Assembly: GCA_029891345.1 (NCBI GenBank)
Contig: CM056993.1
Coordinates: 272,956,900 to 273,020,899 of the forward strand
Direction of reading: 5' to 3'
DNA from: Dryococelus australis
Taxonomy: Eukaryota; Arthropoda; Insecta; Phasmatodea; Phasmatidae
DNA: 64,000 bases
Part shown: piece by piece, positions 33,301-45,290 of the stretch
Position numbering within the stretch: the first letter of the stretch is position 1
How the letters are laid out: each line of letters starts with the position of its first letter
Program-made: the position numbers and the translations under genes
Notes under the pieces: model-generated
Told to the model about the DNA's origin: nothing
The model's input: the letters and a program-made list of their open reading frames with translations, nothing else
The model's database searches: none

Positions 33301-34610
33301 ATGAAGCCAAAGGTTGCTGGTTCATCAATGCCTTATGTTAGCGCAGTGATATCGACTTCTTCGGATGGTACATCTGTAGTAGCAGCATCGTCATCGACTT
33401 CTTCAGGCATGGCATCGACTGCACCATCGACTTCTTCAGTAATGACACTGACAGCACCAGCGACTTCTTCAGGTGGGCCACCTACAGCAGTTCGGCCATC
33501 GGCATCGCAACCCAAGCTGTCAGTGTCAAGACTTCGATGTTGCCACAATGTTCGGAGACACGAGGTCAACTGTATTCAGAACTGGAGATTTTAAATGTGA
33601 AAAATGCAAATTACAGTTTGTTTGGTGTAGTGACAACCTGAAAAAACATCTCGAAACCTGTACCAGTCTACCTTCACTTCCTGCTAAGCATTATCTGTCA
33701 ACATTGCATCGGAGCTGTACTGAGGTGATAAATGACGCGACAAGCACTGGAAAATCATCGAAGCAGAAAACTTCGGCTGTGAATGCTGTCGGCAGTTCGT
33801 TGCTTTCATCAAGACTTCCATGCAGCTACTGCGACAAGACTTTTGCAAACGTCAGTGAAGCATACAAGTCATCAAAATGTGCCTATCTACAATGTGCATG
33901 ACATCGAAGAGAAAAGCATGCATGTGTAAGGAGTACTGTCCGCTTGGGATATCGATGTAAGGAATGTCCTAAACTGTTTGCGCGCATCGATAATTTAAAT
34001 AGGCATTTTAAACAATGCAAAAGTGATGTATCATCTACCGATGTTGAACGAGCAGATCATCCTTCCTCTGTGCAGTTTACAGCGAAAACTGGACCTATTG
34101 AAGCATCGACTAGTGAATCAGATGCTACACCTACTAATTCGTCATCACAACCTACGAAATTAACCTGTGAGATGAAGCCGAATGCAAATGGATTTTTCCT
34201 GAAGTAATCTACACTTATAGGTCTTCTAAAAGATTATGTTGCTCCGAATCTGACAACTTCGACGAAAGATATATGTTCATTTCTGGCATATATGAATCAA
34301 AATTTAATAAACCAACTTACAGAGAAGGTAGAAAAATATGGTGGTGTGAAATATAATATATGGCTGGGATGCAGCTATAGTAAACCAGAGCCATACAATG
34401 ATGAGCATGCAAGAAAGGCATTCAAGTCATCTAATGTGCCTATCTACAATGTGCATGACATCGAAGAGAGTGTTGAAAGCTGCATAAAGAAGGTGTGTCG
34501 CGAGGAAGAAGAAATGGTACTGAAGGGTTCTGGCTGGGCACTCTAATCGATTGATCATCTACAGCTGAGAACGAGCGGATTCAGTTTACTCAACACATTG
34601 GCTATATATT
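33301..34610 (+). pseudogene. Zinc-finger protein relic resembling the N-terminus of Maverick-like PolB
   Basis: It opens at 33301 with a Ser/Thr/Ala-rich run made of about 24-base imperfect repeats ('TSSGMASTAPSTSS'). A frame change near 33560 leads to C2HC-type fingers: 'FKCEKCKLQFVWCSDNLKKH' (about 33590), 'LPCSYCDKTFANVSEA' (about 33818, second half lost) and 'YRCKECPKLFARIDNLNRH' (about 33947). After a Ser-rich linker comes 'NQNLINQLTEKVEKYGGVKY' and 'LKGSGWAL' (about 34530), then a stop. In large arthropod and cnidarian Maverick-like proteins, finger arrays and a KGSGW segment precede a PolB-type polymerase. No polymerase motif remains here. It lies outside the Polinton terminus at 32010, so it may belong to another element. 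Confidence 0.5.
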
Positions 34611-36832
34611 GATATCTTTGTCTTTGGAATGGATTATGAACACATAAAAATATTCACAGTTCATGATAACACAAAGTGTATATATGCAAGGAGCCTAGGC
34701 AAGTGAGAAGCCTATGGATCGATGATGGTTACGTCTCTAAGAGTCCTGCATTGCTGAGAGATTTATATCTGGGTTGCTGCAACTTTCATCATCGACGTGA
34801 TCGACAATTTTGTTCCTGGTTCTTCCTACTTCTTCCGACATGACGACAGCCGAACCACCTGGACCTAATAGTGTGTCATCTACATAACTTACAGTGGTTA
34901 ATCGGTGTCGCTTTTGCTGTAAGGACTTTGGCATCAAGCTTACTGCACAATGACACGAAGTTTGTAAGTACTAGAATAGTTGGCTTCATATTTAACGAAG
35001 GACTGAGATTTGTAAAAGGATGTGGATGAACATGAATATTTTTTTTAAAGAGTTCTTTGTAGTAATATATTTAAATAAAATTTGAAAAAAACGAAAATAA
35101 TTGAATATTTTATTTCTTATTTTAATCCTGTATCATAGGGTAACCAGTATGTTATAAAAAGATCTCATCAAAAAAGCAAAATATTATTTTAAGCTAATTA
35201 TTATTGTGGATACAAAGGGCTTAAACGTACATTCCTGGATTTAAAAACGTTACTTGTAAACTACAATTTTGCGAAACTGTCTATAAGAGTTTGCAAATTA
35301 TACTCACCTATGACTATAAATATTCACACCTACATGAGGATTTTTTAAAATGTTAACTGCTGCCATCATGGGAAAGTGTAAAATTAAATAATTTAAGTTC
35401 TTTAAACTGATATTGTATTAGAAATGCATTAAAAATGCATTTAAATATAATTTTCTAAGATTTTTTTCGGCATTTGTCAAATTATAAATAAAATAAATCT
35501 AGATAATTCTATTTATTTATAAATGTATCGATTCCTAGAAGCTTAATTGTCAAGGCAGGTCAGCCGAGTGCCATGCGGTCATTTACACTGGGCTCTCCCT
35601 CTCATCACGCGGTGCTTGACTACGTCACTGCACTGTTGGCCTGTCACAGCTGGTATGTCTTGCTGGCTTACCTGACGACGCATGTGTGCGTGGTCACATG
35701 GTTAGGTGACTTAATTTCCGTACAAAAGTAAAAATAAATTGGATAAAGTTAAATATTATCAAAAAATATTGATTTTGAAAATCGAATAGTTTTTACGAAG
35801 TCCTGCCTGGAATGTACTATACAATAATTTTTATATGCCTCCTTTTGTATGGAAAATTACATCTTTAAATTCCTAAATAAATATACACACTGGTGATTCG
35901 CATACTCTAGCAGGCGATGAAGGAATTATGTATACGGTGGGGACGAACAAATGTGAGTAATCAGTGGAATAAATGTGACTACTCAAACGAATGTGAGAGA
36001 CAAGAGAGAAGGAAAAGACAAAGACAAGATGGAATGAAAGAGATAAAAAATGGGAGGACTCCGAGAAAATCTGTTGAATGCTAGAGAGACATGAGAGAAA
36101 TGAAAGACAGAAAGAGAAAGTGAAAGAGGAATAGATTGAATGAGAGAGACAAAATAGAAAGAGAGAGCCAAAATTGAATGATAGAGCATGAAAAAACGAG
36201 AAAGAATGGTGGTATGACTTCATGTTCATATGCGCCTTTAAAAGACGAGTCCGGTGATATAAAACACTTAAAATATATACAGCTTTAAACTTTTTAATTA
36301 TAAAAATATATTTGATTTTATAAAATAATTATTAAATTAATTTTATCAACTCCTCAATGCGGCTGAGTTTCGGGGTATCTCAGCCACACCGAGGAGTTAT
36401 GTCAGCCACAACGAGGAGAAAGCACTTTTTCACAAATTTGTGGAAAATATGGAAATTTTTAGGGAGAACCAGAAAATTTTTAGGGAAAAAAGATACATTT
36501 TAGGGGAAAAACGGGATATTTTGAGGGGGGAAAAGGGAATTATGAGGGGGAAAAGGGAAATTTGGAGGGAAAAAGGGAAATCCAAGATGGTGACCAGTAT
36601 TCGACGATCCGACCCCTTATACATCTATAGTCCGTTCACGACTGGCATAGACTTTCTCGGAATCTTTCGTACTCCCATTTTTAAGCAATGGATTAAAAAA
36701 AACACGTTAAAATATTCAAAATATATTCTCTCCCTGTGCTGCCAAACTAACTGTACCCGCGTAAGTCACTGTATGTAGTAACGATGCATGCAGCTGACGA
36801 CTAAGGTGTTGTTCAAAAGTCTGTTAGATCCA

Positions 36833-36925
<93 letters not shown>

Positions 36926-37140
36926 CTAACACTATTTTGTGCTCGTATGCTGTTTTCTATGCTAAGTAAGTTGCAGCGCGAACGGAAGCAAATACGTCTA
37001 GCTGTGTCGACGATGTAATAACGGCAAAGGGATGTCCAACGTCCTGTAAGTCACATGGCTGGAACCCCTAAAATGGGTGTCCGGCTACTGTTAGACATAG
37101 GCGTACTGTGTATGAGTATACACACACATACATATGTATA
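34611..37140. other. Anonymous sequence with purine-rich tracts
   Basis: 35990-36200 is a GA-rich tract ('gagagaca' and 'gaaagaga' words). 36440-36590 has loose repeats of 'gggaaaaa' words about 20 bases apart. 36355-36415 contains a 'ctcctca...ccgaggag' inverted motif and two 'cagccaca' copies. No gene was recognised; the ORFs at 35873 and 36430 are by-products of the purine bias. Confidence 0.45.
36835..36920. repeat. (GT)n then (TA)n microsatellite
   Basis: About 24 bases of GT repeat followed by about 62 bases of TA repeat. Confidence 0.95.
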
Positions 37141-37475
37141 TAGGCAGTTCACGGTAAAATGAGCACTGTTGAAAGCTCTGATTAAATTCTACTTGTACAC
37201 ACGTTGTGTATTCCTCCACCTTTATAAAATTACCATTGCCATGGACCTCATCACTGTATTCATATGTCGGTAAAAATAACTGTAAAATTATTAATAATGT
37301 AAATATTTTGCAAATCTGCTCATTTTTACAAAATTCGATGCATTAAAAAAACAGAACGCTAAATTAATAATTCTGAGTTATCACAAATAGTTAACTAACA
37401 CTTTTTATTCGACGTTCAGATGTGGAACTACTATCCATCCATCGTAACGAATTTTACTGGGCGAATGTCACTCAG
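37141..37475 (+). mobile_element. Family W MITE, truncated on the right
   Basis: It starts 'taggcagttcacggtaaaat' and follows the W consensus to 'gtcactcag', then breaks into unrelated sequence. The last 90 or so bases of the element are missing. Confidence 0.85.
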
Positions 37476-37773
37476 CTTCGAATACGCTTACTTCACTGAG
37501 GGCTTTTCGGCTCTCGCATCGCGGATCTTCGCATCTACCTTCTTCATTTTCCCGCTCATTGTTAGACTTTTTTTGGTGAAGAAAGTGATATTTTGGTTAA
37601 GTAATTAATTTATGAGTTTATTTTTTTGGGGTGAAGAAGACCATTTTGTTGATAACATTGGCAGGCCGCCGGGCGCCGATCTCGACCACCTCGTCAACCG
37701 AGTTGGCTGGCGGCTCCTAGCTCCTACCCCGTGAATCCTGTACCAGAAGGAACGCAATTTTATATCTCACTCA
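37476..37773. other. Anonymous sequence between W and Z elements
   Basis: Moderately GC-rich patches at 37500-37560 and 37665-37735. No recognised repeat or gene. Confidence 0.45.
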
Positions 37774-38493
37774 CACTGTTAAAAAAAATGTTCTTAACTT
37801 CACGGAAAAGTGTTGGTAAAAATTTATCCAGAAGTTTCCGTAAACTCTCCGAAAAAGTACAGACACATTGATTTCCAAAATGGACTTTCCGTAAAATTCA
37901 CGGAACCTCTCCATTAATTCCCTAGTTAGTTTTCTGTACTTCTAGTTTAAATCATTTATATTCTCTGTTTCATGATCATTTTCATTATCTGGGTGTTCTA
38001 CTGTGTATAAAAAAGATATTTAAAAAAGTTAAAATATTATTTACTTAAGCAATATTTGAATCCGAGTCAGAAAGTTAGAAGCATACGACCCTAACCACTT
38101 TTTTTTATATAAAAATATATTTATTATCACACACGATATACAGAGGCGTTTACCTCAACCTATTATATACAGTACACATTCAACCCACACTATAAACAAT
38201 AACAAAATACTCAATAAAATATCTACACAATTCTTACATAGGGGCACATAAAGATATGAACATTTGGTGAATTGGTTTTACTGACAAAGTCGATGAACAC
38301 ATAAAAAATTATTTAACGTGAGGGGCAGCGCACGACGTACACCCCGACACGGGACACTGACTTATAACACTACCACCTATCGACGATTACTACTGGAACA
38401 TTAAATTGTACACTTGTAAGGACCGAGGGGTGGGCAGCGCACGGCGTACACCCAAACTCGGTAATATACACGCACTTCCTGTAGGCGTGAACG

Positions 38494-41400
38494 TCAAAAT
38501 GAAAATAAAAAATTGCCGTACCACTGACGCAATGTGCCACGCCACGCCATGTTCCACCTATCTTGACGAAGAAGCTGGACAAAGTCTTGAAGTGTCACCG
38601 GTTTCGAATTATCCACCAAAAAACCGATCGCATGAAGTATATACCAGGCCGCAGCTCTTCGTCGAACTGAGGGGAAGGTGAAGAAATCGCAATGAAGCAT
38701 GTGCGTGTCGCTGACATCTCCACGTTCATCGCGAATTATTTTTCGTACTCGTACGCGACTCCACTGCCAGATGCGCATAAACACAGGAAATTACCCTATG
38801 ACGAGCCGTGTCGGTGTTGCCACACAGCCGGCATGCAGGGTCAGCTGTCAGGTGAATGCTGTATTTACGCTGCTGAGTTGTCACGATATTATTGTAGAAG
38901 CCGAATGCTGCAGCTCGAAGATCCGAAGAAAGGTTAGGATCGGCAAGTATTTTCCATGGGCGCCTCCAGTGGATGGTTGGAGTGCGATTCACAACAGATG
39001 GTATGACTGCCGACGTTTTGGAAGCCCGAATGTACAAATATCTCGCTGATGCGACTGTCCCTTTCGGTAAGTGTTCTACTAGAGTTGCGAGTGCTTCCTT
39101 TGCCTGACGGTATTGAAGTGGCATGCGTCTAACTTCAGACCACATCATTTTCTGTAATGCTGCGTAAATGTCCTGTGGGCGCAAAATTGTTGCAATTGCT
39201 GAAGACTGATATAAGGCCTCACACTTCAAAACGTGATTGATTAGACTCAGGCCTCCGTCTTGCAAGGAAAGCTAAAGTTGCGGCCTAGATAATTTAAATA
39301 TATAAGATTTCCACAACGTGCGGCCAACAATCTGTAGTATTTGTGCACTTTGTTGATGTGGTAGTGGGAATATATGTGACACATACCACAGCTTCGCAAG
39401 TAAGAATACATTTATTAAAGTAACCCTCTGTATAATATTTGTACGACGATAATTAATTTCTATTTGACGAGCACAGAGTTTATTTATTGTTATGTTTCCA
39501 ATTATAATGCAACATAAGAGTGGCGTCTGCGTGGAAGTATATGCCCAATATTTTCACAGTTTCGGACCTCCGAAAGGGAAAAACGTCGTCAAATGGCTCG
39601 CTGGTCGCGCTGAGCTCCAGTACGGCAGTTTTGTTAGCATTCACTCGCAGATTAGAGACACTGCGAAAAAGGTCCAGACATTCTGCCGTCTCTGTAATTT
39701 CCCGCTCTGAACGAACGACACATGTTATGTCATCAGCATAGGCATGTAATATAAAGGGCAGGTTCGCTACGGGGAATCCTTGCAAGCGGGCACTGAGCAA
39801 TCTGCACAGAGGTTCAATGGCGATAGTAAATAAAATCATGGATAGCGGGCATCCTTGTCGAACTGAACTCTCGATCTTAATTGGTGGGGTAAGGAATCCG
39901 TTAACCAACAGCTGTGACCAAATTCCGGTACACAACATCCGCATCCACTTTACTGCAATGGCTGGAAAATCGAAATGATGCATAACATGAAGTAAAAATT
40001 TATGATCGACTCTATCGAATGCCTTATCCATATCAATACTCAAGATGGCAATTTTACTGTGTTGTATTGACGAAAGTAATTGAATGTCCCTTAGGGCAAG
40101 CACGTCTTGTAAGATGGAACGTCCTGGAACAGGACATGTCTGGCCGGGAACAATAATATCTGACAATTCCTTGGTTAATCGTGTCGCACAAAACCGAGCA
40201 ATTATTTTATAATCGGCACATAAAAGTGTAATTGGCCTATACTCATCGGGTTTAAGTGGACGGGATATTTTGGGTATAATTATCCCTTCTTTATGAGACT
40301 TGCATAACTCCCCTCTTTCAAGCACATCGCGAACAACTTCGCAGAAGTCGGTACCAATAAGTTTTGGAAAAATTCGTATTGAATACCGTCAATACCAGGA
40401 GATTTTTTAATGGCAATTGCTGTATTATTGTATTAACTTCCGCATCTAAACATGGCACCTCCATGCCCGTCTTGCTCTCACAGCTAACTCTGTTTTCACA
40501 ACCCTGCAAAACCGATGGAAGCAAAGCATCGTCCGTGTATTGTTTCGAGTATAAATTTGCAAAGGAACTGCAAAGCGTTTGCACTACTTCCGGCCGGTCC
40601 CGAACAATAGCGCCATCACTGTCAGTAAGCTGGTTGATAACCTTGGGTCGTATTTGCTGTTGTTCCTTAATGATACTTAACATACTAAATTTCTCTTCTG
40701 CGAATAGACTTTCATCATTTATTATAATATGACGACTTTTAAACTATTCACTCAATAGATTCATAAGCTTCTGTTTCGTGTCTCTAATACGTGGAGTTAC
40801 ATGTGCACCATTGTTTGCCTGCAGGTGAAGTTCGTGTAGCATACGTTCGTAGAATGCACGTGTTCCCCTACGCTCTTCTGCCAGTCGGTACGTATGCCTT
40901 TTAAAGAGCCTCATTACGTTCGGTTTTACACACACATCCCACCACATCGCCACAGAGGAGAACTGGTATTTTTTGCTATGCCAACGTACCCAATTAGCTA
41001 GGAAGTCCTCTTTTACTTCTGAGCTGTCTAATAAAGACGTATTTAGACGCCATGTCCCTCTGCCAAACCGTGTTACTTTCGCAAACTTTTCGTACGTAAA
41101 TATCACTGCGGAGTGATCGCTGAACGCTACCGGAAGAACGTCATATCGATGCACCTTATGTATATGCTGTTTTTTTCACTTAGAATCGGTCAATCCTAGA
41201 CCGACTTTGTGAAGTCACATAGGTGTAATGAATTCCTTGGATGTTAGATGCAACATCACTCAAGTCTAAGCGAGATATTATAGTAGATAGGGCAGCATTA
41301 GTAGGATAAATGCCACCTTGATGATCATGGGGGTGAACTATGCAGTTGAAATCTCCACCGAGTATGAACTGATTACAGGGTGGATGGAAAAAACGGAATC

Positions 41401-41870
41401 AAATCCACGGAGAAAAACTGATTTCTTTCATATCTCGCTTCGGAGCCGGAGGGAGCATAAACATTGACTAGCGACATATCGTTTATTCGTCCTGACATCA
41501 CTCGGCCTGACGGGTGGTAGCGCAGGTCTTCAAGTTCCAGCCCCGCACGTGTAATAATCGCTGTCCCCCGTCCCCGGTCTACAACGTTTGTATACACAGT
41601 GAAGGTATGAAACCCTATAAAATCTTGAATCGCTACTTCTTGCAAGAATGCAGTGTCAACTGCCTGTGTTCGAATCAATGTCTCTAGCGCCCCCAATCGC
41701 GCACTGGCCGAGACTGCACAAATATTTAAAGTTAAAATTGTCAATAACTCGAGTGTGCCTAAAAAATGTAGTGATAGTATCAGAGAGTGCGAAATGGAAA
41801 GGTGGACAAAAAGGAAAAGTGGACAAAGAAAAATGGGGGCCGGTAATAGGGCATACAGGTGGGGATGCAC
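38494..41870 (-). pseudogene. LINE ORF2: endonuclease and reverse transcriptase
   Basis: Starting at 41870, the apurinic-type endonuclease shows 'LQEVAIQDF' (about 41640) and 'INDMSLVNVYAPSGS' (about 41475). In a shifted frame come 'ILGGDFNC' (about 41350) and 'SRIDRF' (about 41180). The reverse transcriptase (40325-39480) has 'YRPITLLCADYKI', 'SIDMDKAFDRVDH', 'VRQGCPLSMILF' and the catalytic 'HAYADD' (about 39745). The C-terminal part has 'CRLCGNTDTARHRVISC', a C-x2-C...H...C motif (about 38820). The wording fits the L1/Tx1 group rather than R1, Jockey or RTE. Frameshifts near 41375, 41170, 40700, 40320, 39480-39270 and 38780 make it a dead copy. Known role: target-primed reverse transcription; such enzymes also move SINEs. 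Confidence 0.85.
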
Positions 41871-41889
41871 ACATGTGCCGGTCGTATTG

Positions 41890-43043
41890 TTAGTTAGTTA
41901 GGTTATCAGGACGTTCTTGGCTAGAGGCACCCATTTTATTTATAACGGCCTTTGCTAGTTCCAAATATTCCTTCCTGTCTTGTAGCTGTGATTGTTCACT
42001 CTGCGATAACACCTTCGCTTTGCGAACAGGACTGACTCTTGTGGCCCGGGCGTCACGTTCGTAAGGTCGCTTTTCTCTTACGGACATATTTTCATCCGCA
42101 GTTGTTACATGCTCCCGTCGTGTGTTGCATTGTTTACGCTCTCCACGTCCATGCTATCCACCCATGAAGCAGAGGACAATGGAATGTGTAGCGGCGAGAC
42201 ATCCTGTGTGTGTGGTGGTAGCCCTGCGCGAGCAGAAACAGTATTTTGAGCCGCCTCCACGTGTATCTGGCGTGGCGCGGTCACTAAGGTGTTGAGGTTG
42301 ACCGCATGCTCAGCAGATGATTCACGGACAGGTGTTTGTACCGGACCTTGCTGCTCGCGTCTGCGAAGTGGAGGATAATCCGCTCGGGGAGAGTGTTGGG
42401 TAGGGGTGGAAGTATAGGTGTGTCAGCGGCGGGATTATCCGTTGCCCTATTTATCCCCCAGCGGCGTATTGCACGTGCGTCCTTTTCTTGCAAACTAGGA
42501 CACGCAATTCGTTCATCAGTAGGAGACTGGCAGTTACTGCACGTTCGTGGTTGTCCGGGATATATCATTACAGCCCGAAAGCCGTCAACTGACACGTAAG
42601 GTGGAATGTCTTTTTTTTATTTCCATCTTTGCCATGCGTACTCCCGTTTTTACTTGGAATTTGTATTTATCATTCCATACTTCATCTTGTAATGTAACAA
42701 GTCGACCATACTTCACTAACTCCGACTGAATTTTTTGGTTGTCTATTTCTATAGGTAAATTTAGAAGTCTTACCAGTTTTAAGTGATCGAAAGCTTGTTC
42801 GATGGTGACTTTGATCCTTTCCTGGTCTGCGGTGACTAAAGTTGACTGGCCGTTGGTGCGACGCATTATCGCTTCACAAGGTCCAGAGGAAACAAGTTTT
42901 AAAAACAATCGGTTCTGGTGCCCATCCAGTTGAATAGCTTCAATTTGATCTTCTGTTACAGTTAAAACCGTATCAATCCATTCATGTATTTCCATGGCCG
43001 AAGGTCGTTTGGCAAACACGATACGCAAGGTATTCACGCGCAC
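41890..43043 (-). pseudogene. LINE ORF1 (nucleic-acid-binding protein)
   Basis: It starts at 43043. The first 150 residues are open ('RVNTLRIVFAKRPSAMEIHE', a domain also seen in other arthropod LINE ORF1 proteins). Then after a frame change near 42590 comes 'VSVDGFRAVMIYPGQPRTC', followed by 'SNCQSPTDERIACPS', a degenerate CCHC-type knuckle. A last frame runs to the stop at 41890 with a basic stretch and 'EYLELAKAVINKMGASS'. ORF2 begins 20 bases further on. Frameshifts break the gene. Confidence 0.75.
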
Positions 43044-43482
43044 ATTAGAGATGTTGGATAAACCTAGACGTGACTGGCACTAATATAGAACTATTACTAC
43101 TCGCGTAGGAACACAGCCCCGTTTAAGAGCGCGGGGCGACAGAACTCCGCACACCGGGCGTGATGCTTACTCCGCCGCTGCTCGGCCACGACTTTCGCTT
43201 ACCTACAAAACTTGCATTATGAATCTGCTATAACGTTTCAATTTCTATATGTCACATAAGCAACTTTTTTACTTTCTATTAAAGTGACTGTATTTTAAGT
43301 GTTGCTAAGTGTTACAGACGCCTGTTGCTGCTTTTTAATGTTTGAAAGAACAGGTTTTATTGACATGGATAATATTAACTGCCGCAGAAACGATCATTTT
43401 CGTCATTATGTATTGCGTTTCCGTATATTTACTGTGCATTTTCGTAAAAATTTCCGTAAATATATGGAAAATTTTAACAGTG

Positions 43483-43858
43483 CAGATTTTTAGGATTTTA
43501 GCAAAAACCTGGATTGCAGGCCTTGTTTGTATTGAATTTTACGAAATGGCAGGACACATGCTGGCAGGAAAAATCATTAACTTCTTCCGAGCGTTTACCA
43601 GATAAAAATTAGTAAAGACAATGAAAATGTAACAACTTGAGAAATAATGAAAAGCTATTATTTTTGCTGTTTAGTGTGAAAAGATGTCATTAAACAAACT
43701 TAAATGTAAGTTATGGAGAAATATGAACAAATTAAATAAAACGGGGACTGGTTCCTCTTGAAGGAAACCTTCCCCCAAAATTGAATGCGTGGTTTTTTTT
43801 GCTTTTCATGTTTTTTAAAAAGAAAATTCCGAAAGTACCTCTACATACATCACTGACC
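43483..43858. other. Anonymous sequence after family Z copy 2
   Basis: AT-rich, no recognisable gene or repeat. Open frames at 43299 and 43342 overlap the element end and are chance frames. Confidence 0.45.
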
Positions 43859-44282
43859 TTAAAGGCTGTTCAAGATAAAGTGAGCACTTTAAATGTGAAC
43901 CTCAGAAAAAAATACTGCCCCTGCATGCATATATTTTAATGGGCACAGTAAAGTTGATAACAATGGATGGATGAAAGTAGTTCGATATCTTAACGTCGAA
44001 TAGAAGGTGGTACGTAACCATTTCTGACACCTTAAATTATTTACTTCTCTTTCTTTTTTTTTTTAGTGCAACGAAGAGTAAATATTAGCAGATATGTAAA
44101 GTATTTACTTTCTTAATTATTTCACAGTTTAAATTTGACCGACGCACGAATAAAGTGATGAGGCTCATGTCGATGCTCATGTCGATGTTAATCTTACATA
44201 AGGCGGAATAATACACAACGTGCATACAAGTAGATCTTACGCAGGGCTTTTAAAGTTCTCATTTTACCGTGAACAGCTTGTA
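43859..44282 (-). mobile_element. Family W MITE, complete, reverse orientation
   Basis: It begins 'aaaggctgttcaagataaag' and ends 'cattttaccgtgaacagctt'. It aligns along its length with the reverse of 17957-18382. One extra 'tgctcatgtcga' duplication lies near 44165-44185. Confidence 0.85.
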
Positions 44283-45290
44283 CCCAGCAGTACATACGTA
44301 ACGACTGGACTACGAACTCATAATTACGTCATAATATCAATTCCGCCAACATTCGGCAAAAGCAATATTGCGACGTAAATACGAGTTCTTAATGCAGTCG
44401 TCATGTATGTTATGCCGTGTAAGGGCAATAACTAGATGGGCATAGGGCTTTTTTCTGAATTTTATTTTCGAAAATATAAACAACCTAGAAAAACCAAATA
44501 TCTAATATGACGGAATAAGATTCTCCTTGAGTTCACGTGCTAATAAGATACGTCATTAGATTGGCCGTGAAACGAACCCGGAACTTCTGGTTTCGTAGAT
44601 AAGACCCTGCCGACCTCGACCGCAGACATTGTCCGCCTGTTTAAAAAACAATAGCAACACGAAAAACAGGCTGCACGGAATAATATTTTTCATCCGCTTT
44701 AATTACACAGCAGGGTGCGCAACGCTATTTTGAAAACAACACGAACTCGTTTCGGTAGAAAATGACTGGCGTAATGAACGTGCCACAAGAAATAATGCCG
44801 AACATCGCCATTAGCGAGGTTTACTCGGCTTGCTCCTACAAAGGCAGTTGTTTTCATGCGCGTTGATTACTTCAGCAATCATGTCTTCACTATTTTTTTT
44901 TCAGATGTAATAATCATGACGCGGATTCTCAGAAAAATGGTTAGAATTTTTTCGACACCTTTTACTGTCATGTTAAAACAGATGTAGATACACGGCGTTT
45001 CAAGAACTTCTAAAAATCGAAAGGTGAAAATTGCTCAAAAAAATCATTGGAGTGTGACAGTGAGCAAGTGTAGACTGCTGCTCCACAAAAATCAAGAAGA
45101 TAGTATCGATTATTACAGTGACTACATATTTTTGGGTTGATATATCAAAAATGTGTCAGACCGATTATCTATCGTCTTCTGCGCATGCACCCAACATTAG
45201 CCTACACAACATCAACACAATTTCAAAGAACGTATTAGTTTCTATTTTTATTTTCAAAAGACGGGCCCTTTTATCTCAACTAAATAATTT
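44283..45290. other. Anonymous sequence, no gene recognised
   Basis: Contains a short inverted pair 'acgtaattatgag...' type around 44310-44395 ('ctcataattacgtca' and 'tgacg..ta.aatacgag' words) that may be a small degenerate MITE. Otherwise nothing was recognised. Confidence 0.4.

Larger units (their letters stand above)
38101..43195 (-). mobile_element. L1/Tx1-like LINE, near full length, about 5.1 kb
   Basis: Order on the minus strand: 5' GC-rich leader (about 43195-43050), ORF1 with a nucleic-acid-binding zinc motif, ORF2 with endonuclease, reverse transcriptase and Cys-His tail, a 3' region with two copies of a 'gggcagcgcacg(a/g)cgtacac' word (38322 and 38432), and an AT-rich end at 38101-38115 followed by a short A run on the coding strand. 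Several frameshifts show it is inactive. A convincing target duplication was not found; the flanks 'ccactt' and 'tcgctt' are weakly alike. Confidence 0.85.
37774..43482 (+). mobile_element. Family Z element, copy 2, split by a LINE
   Basis: It starts CACTGTTAAAAA at 37774 and ends, reversed, CACTGTTAAAATTTT at 43482, each with an inner 'ACGGAAA'-type word, as in copy 1 at 7449-8515. The 37988-38100 part matches 7668-7783 ('actgtgtataaaaa' and the 'gaatccgagtcagaaa' versus 'gaactccgaaaaatag' block). It stops at 'ccactt', and 'acctac' resumes at 43201, so the LINE interrupted the conserved 'ccactyacctac' word. Confidence 0.6.

Noticed and set aside
35873-36229. A 118-residue minus frame rich in S, F and L
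   Set aside because: It is the translation of a GA-rich tract on the opposite strand; no family resemblance.
38406-39049. Plus-strand frames across 38.4-39.1 kb
   Set aside because: They are shadows of the minus-strand LINE ORF2.
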